A stretch of 34,587 nt of DNA from assembly GCA_947625665.1 (NCBI GenBank), contig CANQPF010000009.1:1-34587 (forward strand), written 5' to 3'. Under the pieces are notes generated by a model. That model worked only from the letters and a program-made list of their open reading frames with translations. It was not told where the DNA came from and ran no database searches. This DNA comes from an uncultured Clostridia bacterium. Its GTDB lineage: Bacteria > Bacillota > Clostridia > TANB77 > CAG-508. The position numbers were made by a program, and so were the translations under genes. Positions 19,038-27,399 of this stretch are shown one piece after another (the stretch's first letter is position 1; each line of letters opens with the position of its first letter).

Positions 19038-19826
19038 ATGATAGAGGATACAAAAGAAGATAAATCACAGAAAATTGTAAATAAAAAGATAACTGTTTTT
19101 TCGGTATTATTTATTGTTTGCATTATAATTTTAGTTTTTTTGATTTTTAATGTTTTTCAAATGATAAATTGTAAAGAATGTTTAGAAAATAGTGTGCTAG
19201 CATTTGCTGAAAAAAATGAAAAAGTAATTTTTAATATAGACAAAACTACACTGTTTAGTAGCGCAGATACAAAAAATAAAACAAGTTCTGTAACCAATTT
19301 TACTATTGAAAATTTATATCAATTTACTGATATAGCTCTTTATATAAATAATAATAGTACAGAATTAACAGAAGAAAATACTCTTAAATCTCTTAGTATA
19401 TCTAATATACAATTCTTGAAAATGCCTGAAATTGGTCAAGCATCATTATATTATAAAAATCTTAATGATTTTGCTAAAGGTAGTATAGAAGAAGCGAATA
19501 AGATTGAGGAACAATTGAATTTCGAGGTGTCATCTGAAGACCAATTGAGTTTTGATACACCTGCAATTTATAATAATTGTGCTAGCCCGATAGTATTATC
19601 ATATGTTAATGAGAATATAAAAACGGACTATACTTTTACTGATTCAAGTGTTCCTATAACGTATGATGGAAGCTTATTAAGAAGATTAGAAATACCGTTA
19701 GAGTCTCTTAATGCGTCTATATCTTTTGATGTGTATATAACCAATAATTTGGATCAAAAATTTAAGACTACTGTGTATTTAGACATTCCACTTCAAAGTA
19801 AAGACCGGACAAGTGTCAATAAATGA
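19038..19826 (+). CDS. Single-TM membrane-anchored protein of unknown function
   Basis: The ORF track starts at TTG 19026, inside the RBS ttggaggt; ATG 19038 is preferred. N-terminal TM (FSVLFIVCIIILVFLIFNVF) then beta-rich ectodomain. Confidence 0.65.
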   Translation: MIEDTKEDKSQKIVNKKITVFSVLFIVCIIILVFLIFNVFQMINCKECLENSVLAFAEKNEKVIFNIDKTTLFSSADTKNKTSSVTNFTIENLYQFTDIALYINNNSTELTEENTLKSLSISNIQFLKMPEIGQASLYYKNLNDFAKGSIEEANKIEEQLNFEVSSEDQLSFDTPAIYNNCASPIVLSYVNENIKTDYTFTDSSVPITYDGSLLRRLEIPLESLNASISFDVYITNNLDQKFKTTVYLDIPLQSKDRTSVNK

Positions 19827-19894
19827 TGGAAAATACACATATAAAAGTGAAATGAATTATATTTTTTATAGATATGAATAAAATGGAGTTGTAA

Positions 19895-19939
19895 AATGAA
19901 AGTAGACATAGAAAAACTATCTGTCTGCTTTCATTTTTT
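19895..19939 (+). terminator. Intrinsic terminator
   Basis: aatgaaagtagaca ... tgtctgctttcatttttt, 14-bp stem (one G-T pair) followed by a T-run. Confidence 0.85.
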
Positions 19940-19957
19940 AGTTACCAATAAATTTCA

Positions 19958-19986
19958 TTGACAAAAATAAACATAAAAGATAAAAT
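19958..19986 (+). promoter_or_regulatory. Sigma-A-type promoter of the glucosaminidase gene
   Basis: TTGACA-17 bp-TAAAAT upstream of the ATG at 20004. Confidence 0.7.
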
Positions 19987-20003
19987 ATAGACAGGTGATT
20001 TTA

Positions 20004-21305
20004 ATGGAAACCAAAGAAAAAAATAATCGAAAACACTTTTTAAAATTAACAGTAAAAAATGTTTTGATTTTACTGGCTTTTTTTGTGTTCTTTACTTATT
20101 TGATTCAAGTTTATTTCTTATATTTTGATAAAAGTAAAACTTATGGAAAGCAAGAATTAAAAGAAGTAGAACAAGAAAAAAACAATGAAAATTTAAATAT
20201 AAGTAGTGCTGAAACTATTGATATAGATCAAATTATTAAACAAAATGCAGGAGAAAATAAAAGACAAGAGATAGAAAAACAGGAAGTTGAATTAGAGTAT
20301 TTAACAAAATATAAAACTAATCCTGAATTACCAAAAGGAATGGTACAAGTTGTGCAAGAAGGAAGAACAGGAAGCCAAGAGATAATAATTCAAAAAACTT
20401 ATGAAAACGAAGAATTAGTTTCAGAAGAACAGATAAGTGCAAAGGTAAAAAAGGCTTCTTTAAATAAAATAGTTGAAGTAGGAGGAGCAAAATATTCAAG
20501 AGATTATATTGTAAAGGTAGGAGATACAGTCTATGTTACTGCTGCTAATACTGCTATAATGTATGAACCCAATGAAAATTCTAAGAAAGTAGCAACATTA
20601 AATCAAGGAGTTGCGTTGAAGGTTGTAGCTATACAGGATGGTTGGTATAGTATTTCTTCAAATGGAACTTATGGATGGGTAAAGAGTGAAAGTACATCTT
20701 TTATGGATCCTAACTCATCATATGAACCAGAGACAAAAACAAATAATTCGGCAAATAACAATAAGAAAACATCAAGCACTAAAAAGGAAAAAAATAAAAA
20801 TGAATTGATATCTAAATTAAGTTTTGATATGAAATTAAATGAACCAAGTGGACTGTCATTGGAACAATTTAAAAAAATTCTAACAGATGATAAAGATAAA
20901 GATAATGTAATGGTTGATAATGCAGAATATTTTTATTACATAGAATCACAATATAATATTAATGGAGTGTTTGTTGCAGCTATTGCAGCTCATGAAAGTG
21001 CTTGGGGCACATCAAAAATAGCAAAAAACAAGAAAAATTTATTTGGTTATGGTGCTTATGATTCAGGGCCATATAAAGGAGCTTATGATTTTGCAAATTA
21101 TTCAGAAAGTATAGATTTGATAGCTAGAGTTTTAGTTAAATATTATTTAAACCCTGCTGGAACTAAAATATATGATGGAGAAATAGCTTCTGGTAAGTAT
21201 TATAGTACACCAACTTTAACAGGAGTAAATTCAAAATATGCCTCTGATAAAGGTTGGGCAAATAAAGTTTATCAACATATGCAATATTTATATAATAAGT
21301 TATAA
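20004..21305 (+). CDS. Membrane-anchored SH3b + GH73-like N-acetylglucosaminidase wall hydrolase
   Basis: N-terminal TM; SH3b (VYVTAANTAIMYEPNENSKKVATLNQGVALKVVAIQDGWYSISSNGTYGWVKS); AAHESAWGTSKIAKNKKNLFGYGAYD glucosaminidase core. The ORF track starts at 19995. Confidence 0.9.
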   Translation: METKEKNNRKHFLKLTVKNVLILLAFFVFFTYLIQVYFLYFDKSKTYGKQELKEVEQEKNNENLNISSAETIDIDQIIKQNAGENKRQEIEKQEVELEYLTKYKTNPELPKGMVQVVQEGRTGSQEIIIQKTYENEELVSEEQISAKVKKASLNKIVEVGGAKYSRDYIVKVGDTVYVTAANTAIMYEPNENSKKVATLNQGVALKVVAIQDGWYSISSNGTYGWVKSESTSFMDPNSSYEPETKTNNSANNNKKTSSTKKEKNKNELISKLSFDMKLNEPSGLSLEQFKKILTDDKDKDNVMVDNAEYFYYIESQYNINGVFVAAIAAHESAWGTSKIAKNKKNLFGYGAYDSGPYKGAYDFANYSESIDLIARVLVKYYLNPAGTKIYDGEIASGKYYSTPTLTGVNSKYASDKGWANKVYQHMQYLYNKL

Positions 21306-21343
21306 AAAAAGGTAGTTAAAAAGTATAATTTTTATCAAAAAAC

Positions 21344-21372
21344 TTGATATTTTTCCCAACTTATTGTATGAT
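21344..21372 (+). promoter_or_regulatory. Candidate sigma-A promoter
   Basis: TTGATA-17 bp-TATGAT, about 50 bp before the ATG at 21424. Confidence 0.55.
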
Positions 21373-21423
21373 ATAAAAGTAATGAAAACTTTATCTATAA
21401 CTAGGTAAAGAAAGGGGCAAAGC

Positions 21424-21834
21424 ATGAAAAAGATAACAGTAATCTCTTTGTTGGCAATATTGGTTTTAATGTTTTGTGCGAGTACATATAAAGTTCATGC
21501 AGTTCAAAATTCAATATTGTCAAATGATGTTGAAGGAGAGTTAGTACAATTAAAAAAAGATGAAACCAAACAAATAGAAGATTATAAAAGAAAATATGGA
21601 TCAGATGCTTATGGAACAACAGCATATATTTTAAATATGATAAGAATTTATAGTATTCCATTATGTTTTTTAGGAATTGCTATTGGAGCAATACATCAGT
21701 ATGTAATAGGTATTAGGAAATTAGATACTTTAGAAAAAGGTATGGGATTAGTAGTAACTTTTGTAACAGTATTGATAATTTGCCAAATACTGCCACTAGC
21801 TTTCGCAATATTCGTGAAGTTTGGAAGGGGGTAA
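21424..21834 (+). CDS. Small secreted/membrane protein with signal peptide and two-TM hairpin (VirB2/TrbC pilin-like topology, family unknown)
   Basis: MKKITVISLLAILVLMFCASTYKVHA signal; TM (IYSIPLCFLGIAIGAIHQYVIG)-IRKLDTLEKGM-TM (GLVVTFVTVLIICQILPLAFAIFV). Confidence 0.65.
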   Translation: MKKITVISLLAILVLMFCASTYKVHAVQNSILSNDVEGELVQLKKDETKQIEDYKRKYGSDAYGTTAYILNMIRIYSIPLCFLGIAIGAIHQYVIGIRKLDTLEKGMGLVVTFVTVLIICQILPLAFAIFVKFGRG

Positions 21835-21837
21835 CAA

Positions 21838-24800
21838 ATGAAAGTATTATTTGCTATAAGTAATGAAGAAATTTCTGAATCAATAGTTAAAAAGTATCAA
21901 GCTGAATATAAACAAATTATATCTAGTAAGAATGTTTATTACTTCAATGCAATTTTAAAAGAAATACAAAAGGATAAAACATATGATAGAATTGTAATAA
22001 GCGAAGATCTAGAAGCTTTTACGCATTCTCAATATGATCAAATTGATAAATTTATATTTGACAAATTAGATAGTATTAGTGATGAAGCTTCAAATGGAAG
22101 AGGAAAAGATATACCAATAATTTTAATATGTACAGACAGAAGAATGAAGTCTGAACCAATTTTAGTTAAATTATTTGGAATTGGTATTTACAATGCTTTA
22201 ATAGGAGCTAATAGAAGTGTTGAAGAAGTATGTGCATTATTAAACAGACCTCGTACAAAAAAAGAAGCAAAAGAATACTATAGAATAGGATCAAATGATG
22301 TAAATTATTCACCAGAAAGTGAAAATGATGTTAGTGAAGTAGAGATACAAAACATATTAAGCCACTATAAAAAATTAGGCAAAGATGAAGATCAATATGT
22401 TGAAAGTTTTGATAATATTGCTGAACAATACAATGATAAACAATTACGAGTAATAAGTAGAGTTTTACCACTTAATGTTAGAGCAGTACTAGAAGAAAAA
22501 TCACCTAAATATCAAAAAGTGATGTCTTTTAGTAATACGATTTCAGATGATTTAAGAAGAAATAAAGATGAAGATGAAGGACCAACATCTAAATTATTAA
22601 GACCAAAAGTAAAAGATCAAGTGTTGTCAAAACCAGTTGTTATTCCTTCGGAAGTTAACATGGAAGAAGTAAGAAAGCTTGCTAAAGTTAAGAGAACTGT
22701 AAGTTTAGGACATGCACACAAACAAGAAGGATTAAAAAAGATACCAGAAGAAGAGCAAACACCAATAACAACATCTATAGCAGGTCAGAGAATACAATTA
22801 GAACACAAATATATTCCAGTAATTGAACAAACGCAAGAAACACAATCAATTGTAGAACCTGTACAACCAGTAAATCCAGTAGAACCAGTTCAAAAGGTTG
22901 AACCAGTAGTAGAGTCTGTACAACCAGTAAGACCGGTAGAACCAGTTCAAAATGTTGAACCAGTAGTAGAGCCTGTACAACCAGTGAGACCGGTAGAGCC
23001 AGTTCAAAAGGTTGAACCAGTAGTAGAGCCTGTGCAACCAGTAAGACCAGTAGAACCAGTTCAAAATGTTGAACCAGTAGTAGAACCTACACAACCAGTA
23101 GCACAAGATGTAGAAGATGCTACAAAAGTTCAGCCAGAAATTCCAAAGAAGAGAGGAAGAGGTAGACCAAGAAAATATCCTGTTGATGCAACACCTAAAC
23201 CAGCAGGACCAAAAAGAGGAAGAGGTAGACCAAGAAAAAATCCTGTAGTAATTCCGGAATTGGAACAACAACCAGTTGAACAAAAAACAGTAGCAGAACC
23301 GGTTAAGCCTGTACAACAAGTTGAACCAGTAAAGCAAGCAAATGTTATACAACCAATTGAAGATGTGCAGAAAATAATAAAACCAATCCAACAAGCGCAA
23401 CCAATAAGACCTGTCGAACCGATAGAACCAGTATATCCTAAACCAGGAGAGCCAATTCAAACGGCAGATGTGAAACCAATCGAAAAAACCAAACCAATCC
23501 AACCTATAGATGTAAAACCAGTTGAAGAAGTTAAACCAATTCAACATTCAGGAGTACAACCAGTAGAGGAAGTTAAACCAGTACAGCCTGTAAGGCCAGT
23601 GCAGGAAACACATCAAAATAAGTCAACAAATCCATTTAGTTCAGTAGAGCCTCTTAGAAGGCCACAACAAAATACGTTGGATACAGAAACACAACAAGTT
23701 TCACCATTAAATAGTAGTGTACAAAGAAATACTTCAGTAAATGGCACTACGCCAAATCAACAATCTCAAAATGGTGTAGGAGTATCATCATTACAATCAA
23801 ATCAGGTTAATACATTAAATCAACAAAGTCAACAAGTGCAAAATAATAATACAATAGGAAATAATTTAACTCATGAAACAACAATGAATTTAAATAATAA
23901 TAACATGCAGACTGAAGTGAAAAAAGAAGAGCCAAAGGAACTAGATCATCATATTTCAGATGCAATAAGAAATGCAAAACCTTTAAGGGAGTATAAGCCA
24001 CCACAAAAAGAAGAGGTTAAATTACCAACATTCGAAGAAATTGATAAAATTAATAGTTATGGATATACTGGAATTACTAAAGATAAAAAGAGAAATGAAT
24101 ATATAAATACAATAGATATTTCTAGTATATTAGGTGCAGATAAAAAGCTTGTTGCATTTCTAGGAACGAGTAAGAACGGTACATCATTTATAGTAAATAA
24201 TTTAGCTGAATTAGCTTCATCTATGGGGATAAAAACAGCTATATTAGATACAACTACAAATAGAAATTCTTACTATATATATACTAAAAACGAAGAAGGA
24301 TTAAGAGAAGTGGCCTTAGGTAGTTTTGATAGTTTAATTAATAAACAACCTCAAGGAATACAAGTAAATAAAAATTTAACTGTATTTACATCACTTCCAG
24401 ATGAAGATGAAAAAATAATAAAGGTAGATGAAATATTAGAAACTTTAGCTAGAAATTATTCATTAATTTTAATTGATACAGATTTTAATACACCTATAGG
24501 ATATTTTAAACAAGCACAAGAATTGTATCTGGTACAAAGTTTGGATATTTTAACAATACAACCTTTAACAGCATTTTTAAGAAAATTAAAATCTAAAAAT
24601 GTATTAGAAGAAAGAAAAATAAGAATAATAATAAATAAAGCGGTTAAAGTTAGAGGTATTCAAGAAAAAACAATTATAGGAGGTATGGCTTATTATACTG
24701 ATCCAGCAATGTCATATATGACCGAGTTATTTGATAGAAATACAGTAAAATATATAACAATACCGTTTGAAGATGATACTTACATTAGATATTTAGAAAA

Positions 24801-25020
24801 TATAATAAATTGTGAAGTATCATTAAAGGGTTATTCAAAAGTATTTATGCAATCTCTAAAAGAGTTAGCAAATATGGTTTATCCACTTGTACCAGGTGGA
24901 AATCAACAAAATTATAGACCACCTTCAGCATCTTCTTTTGGAGCAAATAATAATAACGGTGGAGGAGGATTTTCTCCAAACATGAATAATACTTTAAATC
25001 AGATGAAAAATAATTTTTAA
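21838..25020 (+). CDS. Multidomain protein: receiver-like N-terminus, Pro/Val/Gln repeats, two AT-hooks, degenerate MinD/CpaE-like P-loop ATPase domain
   Basis: 1060 aa. N-terminus MKVLFAISNEEISESIVKKYQ...DIPIILICTDRRMKS; (VEPVQPVRPVEPVQNVEPV)n; KRGRGRPRK x2; C-terminal LVAFLGTSKNGTSFIVNNLAELASSMGIKTAILDT...YSLILIDTD. RBS ggaaggggg, 3 bp after the upstream gene. Confidence 0.8.
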   Translation: MKVLFAISNEEISESIVKKYQAEYKQIISSKNVYYFNAILKEIQKDKTYDRIVISEDLEAFTHSQYDQIDKFIFDKLDSISDEASNGRGKDIPIILICTDRRMKSEPILVKLFGIGIYNALIGANRSVEEVCALLNRPRTKKEAKEYYRIGSNDVNYSPESENDVSEVEIQNILSHYKKLGKDEDQYVESFDNIAEQYNDKQLRVISRVLPLNVRAVLEEKSPKYQKVMSFSNTISDDLRRNKDEDEGPTSKLLRPKVKDQVLSKPVVIPSEVNMEEVRKLAKVKRTVSLGHAHKQEGLKKIPEEEQTPITTSIAGQRIQLEHKYIPVIEQTQETQSIVEPVQPVNPVEPVQKVEPVVESVQPVRPVEPVQNVEPVVEPVQPVRPVEPVQKVEPVVEPVQPVRPVEPVQNVEPVVEPTQPVAQDVEDATKVQPEIPKKRGRGRPRKYPVDATPKPAGPKRGRGRPRKNPVVIPELEQQPVEQKTVAEPVKPVQQVEPVKQANVIQPIEDVQKIIKPIQQAQPIRPVEPIEPVYPKPGEPIQTADVKPIEKTKPIQPIDVKPVEEVKPIQHSGVQPVEEVKPVQPVRPVQETHQNKSTNPFSSVEPLRRPQQNTLDTETQQVSPLNSSVQRNTSVNGTTPNQQSQNGVGVSSLQSNQVNTLNQQSQQVQNNNTIGNNLTHETTMNLNNNNMQTEVKKEEPKELDHHISDAIRNAKPLREYKPPQKEEVKLPTFEEIDKINSYGYTGITKDKKRNEYINTIDISSILGADKKLVAFLGTSKNGTSFIVNNLAELASSMGIKTAILDTTTNRNSYYIYTKNEEGLREVALGSFDSLINKQPQGIQVNKNLTVFTSLPDEDEKIIKVDEILETLARNYSLILIDTDFNTPIGYFKQAQELYLVQSLDILTIQPLTAFLRKLKSKNVLEERKIRIIINKAVKVRGIQEKTIIGGMAYYTDPAMSYMTELFDRNTVKYITIPFEDDTYIRYLENIINCEVSLKGYSKVFMQSLKELANMVYPLVPGGNQQNYRPPSASSFGANNNNGGGGFSPNMNNTLNQMKNNF
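22852..23100 (+). repeat. Coding tandem repeat, 57-bp unit (19 aa), 4 full copies + partial
   Basis: Units start at 22852, 22909, 22966 and 23023; partial copy from 23080; translated VEPVQPV(N/R)PVEPVQ(K/N)VEPV. Confidence 0.9.
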
Positions 25021-25044
25021 TATACAAATAAAGGGAGGAAGAAA

Positions 25045-26211
25045 GTGTCAATACCAGTAATAGTGGGAATATTAGCTCTTGTAGTTCTTGTAATAGTTTT
25101 GCTAGTTTATAATATTAATTTACATGGGAAATTACAAAAATTTAAAAATATAAAGCAAAGAATTGCGAATTTGAATGTAGTTCAAGATTTTATGACGACA
25201 ATAGGAGAAGATACAACAGTTGATAAGAAAATTAAAAGAATTAATGATATTCTAATAGATAAATATGAAATTAAATATTCTACAATTGTTGTTTTTGATG
25301 GTACAGAATATATAATAAAGGCATCAAATGTTGAACAAAAACATTGGGATTCTTTGCGCTCATTACAAAATGTAGATATGTTTAAGGATAGCATTAGTTC
25401 AGCTACTCCTAAATATATTACTGTAAATAAGGAAGGAGAACAATTACCATATCAGGAATCAGAATTTGGTAGAGCAAAAGCAGCTATTTTCTTTCCATTA
25501 TATATAGATAATGTATATATTGGATATTGGATAATTGAAAGTGGAACTCCACATGATTTTGACAATGTCGATACAACAATACTTGAAAAAATAAAATCTA
25601 ATATTGTATCAGTATTAAAAACTGTAGCACATCAAAAGACATTGGAATCAATGGTTAGACAAGATCAATTTACTGGACTACAATCAGAAGCTTATTTATA
25701 TGGTGAAGGTAAAAAAATAATAGATCAATTTACAACATCAACCATGTGTATGTTTAAAATTATTAACTTAGAAGATATAAATACTGAACATTCAAGAGAA
25801 CTAGGAAATAGTGTAGTTACTGAAGTTAGTAAATATATTTCAAATAATATTTCAGATGACTATATCTTTATAAGATATATGGGACCAAAATTTGTTATTG
25901 CATTTTCTGGAGTAGATACAGGAAGTGTTGCAGAATTTTTAAATGATTTAAAAATGAATGTAGAGAGCTTAAAAATAACAAAAGATGGATTATTAACTAA
26001 AGAAAAAACAACTGATGATTTAGTTGAAAATGATATACTAGTAACCGACGAAGATAAAAAAGAACAAAAAGAGAAGGAGTATGCCGAGCCAATTTTAAAT
26101 TTTGTAATATCTTCATATTATAAGGGAACAGGTCTAGAAGAAGTGCTTAGAAAACTCGAAAGTTACCTAGACAATGCAGATGTTAATGAAACTGAAATTA
26201 ATAATATTTAA
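25045..26211 (+). CDS. Membrane-anchored GAF + degenerate GGDEF domain protein
   Basis: N-terminal TM; GAF-like (YSTIVVFDGTEYIIKASNV...FFPLYIDNVYIGYWIIES); RQDQFTGLQSEAYL resembles the start of GGDEF domains; active-site loop reads RYMGPKF. GTG start after gggagg. Confidence 0.7.
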   Translation: MSIPVIVGILALVVLVIVLLVYNINLHGKLQKFKNIKQRIANLNVVQDFMTTIGEDTTVDKKIKRINDILIDKYEIKYSTIVVFDGTEYIIKASNVEQKHWDSLRSLQNVDMFKDSISSATPKYITVNKEGEQLPYQESEFGRAKAAIFFPLYIDNVYIGYWIIESGTPHDFDNVDTTILEKIKSNIVSVLKTVAHQKTLESMVRQDQFTGLQSEAYLYGEGKKIIDQFTTSTMCMFKIINLEDINTEHSRELGNSVVTEVSKYISNNISDDYIFIRYMGPKFVIAFSGVDTGSVAEFLNDLKMNVESLKITKDGLLTKEKTTDDLVENDILVTDEDKKEQKEKEYAEPILNFVISSYYKGTGLEEVLRKLESYLDNADVNETEINNI

Positions 26212-26226
26212 AGGAGGTAAAGGAAT

Positions 26227-26484
26227 ATGGAATTTGATAAGACAATGAGTTTCGAAGTGTACAGAGATGAAAATGCTAAAGTAAGAGAAACGTTAAAAGA
26301 GGTATATAATTCTTTAGTAGAAAAAGGATATAATCCAATAAACCAACTTGTAGGATACATTTTATCAGGAGACCCAACATACATTACAAGTCATAATGAT
26401 GCGAGAAATAAAATTAGGTCAATTGAAAGAGACGAACTATTGGAAAAGATGGTAAAAAGTTATATAGGAATTGATAATGAGTAA
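26227..26484 (+). CDS. ireB: IreB family regulatory phosphoprotein
   Basis: [78 protein letters not shown]; near-canonical family sequence. Confidence 0.95.
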   Translation: MEFDKTMSFEVYRDENAKVRETLKEVYNSLVEKGYNPINQLVGYILSGDPTYITSHNDARNKIRSIERDELLEKMVKSYIGIDNE

Positions 26485-26926
26485 TAAAAGAATATTAGGA
26501 ATTGATTATGGTGATGCAAGAGTAGGCATTGCAATTACAGATCCTTTAAATATTACTGTACAAGGATTAGAAACGATTGAAAGAAAAAATTCAGATAAAG
26601 TTGTATTAAAAAGGTTGGATGAAATATTAAAAGTTTATGACATTCAAACTATTGTTGTTGGAATGCCACTTAATATGAATGGAACAAAATCAGAAAGAGC
26701 AGAAATAACTGAAAAATTTATTCATAAACTTAAGTGTAAATATAATACAATTAAAATAGAGACAATGGATGAAAGGCTAACAACTATTGAAGCACATAAG
26801 ACTATGAATTTTCTAGACATCAACAAAAATAGAAAAAAAAGTATAGTTGATACTATATCTGCAGAATATATTTTAGAAGCTTATATAAATAAATTGAAAA
26901 ATATGTTGCAAAAATCCGATAAATAG
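26477..26926 (+). CDS. ruvX: Putative Holliday junction resolvase RuvX/YqgF
   Basis: [40 protein letters not shown] motif; overlaps the ireB stop. The ORF track TTG start at 26471 is less likely. Confidence 0.95.
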   Translation: MSNKRILGIDYGDARVGIAITDPLNITVQGLETIERKNSDKVVLKRLDEILKVYDIQTIVVGMPLNMNGTKSERAEITEKFIHKLKCKYNTIKIETMDERLTTIEAHKTMNFLDINKNRKKSIVDTISAEYILEAYINKLKNMLQKSDK

Positions 26927-26970
26927 TTTATTATTATTAAAAATATTATTATTCGAGAAAGGAGAATAAA

Positions 26971-27285
26971 ATGGACGGAGAAAACATCGTTGAAAACGAA
27001 GAACTTGATAATGTTATAGTTCTAAAAGATGAAGAAGGTAATGAGGTTAAATTTGAATTTTTAGATTTAGTAGAATTAGATAATGAAGAATATGTAATTT
27101 TATTGCCAGTTACAACAGAAGGTGAAGAAGAAGAAGGAGAAGTAGTAATACTTCAGGTAGAAGATAGTGAAAATGCTAATGAAGATGAGGAATCTTATAT
27201 TAGTGTTGAAGATGAAAATATACTTAATCAAGTATTTGAAATTTTTAAAGAAAAATTTAAAAATGATTTTGATTTTGTAGATTAA
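26971..27285 (+). CDS. DUF1292 (YrzB-like) acidic protein
   Basis: VIVLKDEEGNEVKFEFLDLVELDNEEYVILLPV, typical of DUF1292; conserved position after ruvX; RBS gaaaggag. Confidence 0.92.
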   Translation: MDGENIVENEELDNVIVLKDEEGNEVKFEFLDLVELDNEEYVILLPVTTEGEEEEGEVVILQVEDSENANEDEESYISVEDENILNQVFEIFKEKFKNDFDFVD

Positions 27286-27296
27286 TTAAATATCAT

Positions 27297-27316
27297 AAAA
27301 AGGGTTTGCCTTTTTT
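27297..27316 (+). terminator. Intrinsic terminator after the ireB-ruvX-DUF1292 genes
   Basis: aaaaagg-gtttg-cctttttt. Confidence 0.7.
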
Positions 27317-27399
27317 AACAAGTTTATATTAGGCGGGGGTATTCCGTCTAAAATATATAGTGTTAAAATACACAAAAACACTAAAGAGGAGTGAAGAAA

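Noticed and set aside
19897-19965. Tiny ORF MKVDIEKLSVCFHFLVTNKFH with a nearby ggag
   Set aside because: It coincides with a strong intrinsic terminator hairpin, which explains the sequence better.
21424-21834. Possible type IV secretion/conjugation locus because of VirB2-like topology
   Set aside because: No VirB4, VirD4, relaxase or integrase in the window; only the topology is similar.
22852-23100. Regular repeat array considered as CRISPR
   Set aside because: Contiguous in-frame 57-bp tandem units inside a well-supported CDS, with no unique spacers and no cas genes.
22846-23547. 233-aa antisense ORF on the minus strand
   Set aside because: It lies opposite the Pro/Val/Gln repeat and reads as a W/Y/F/N/L-rich low-complexity string; it is a by-product of repeat codon usage.
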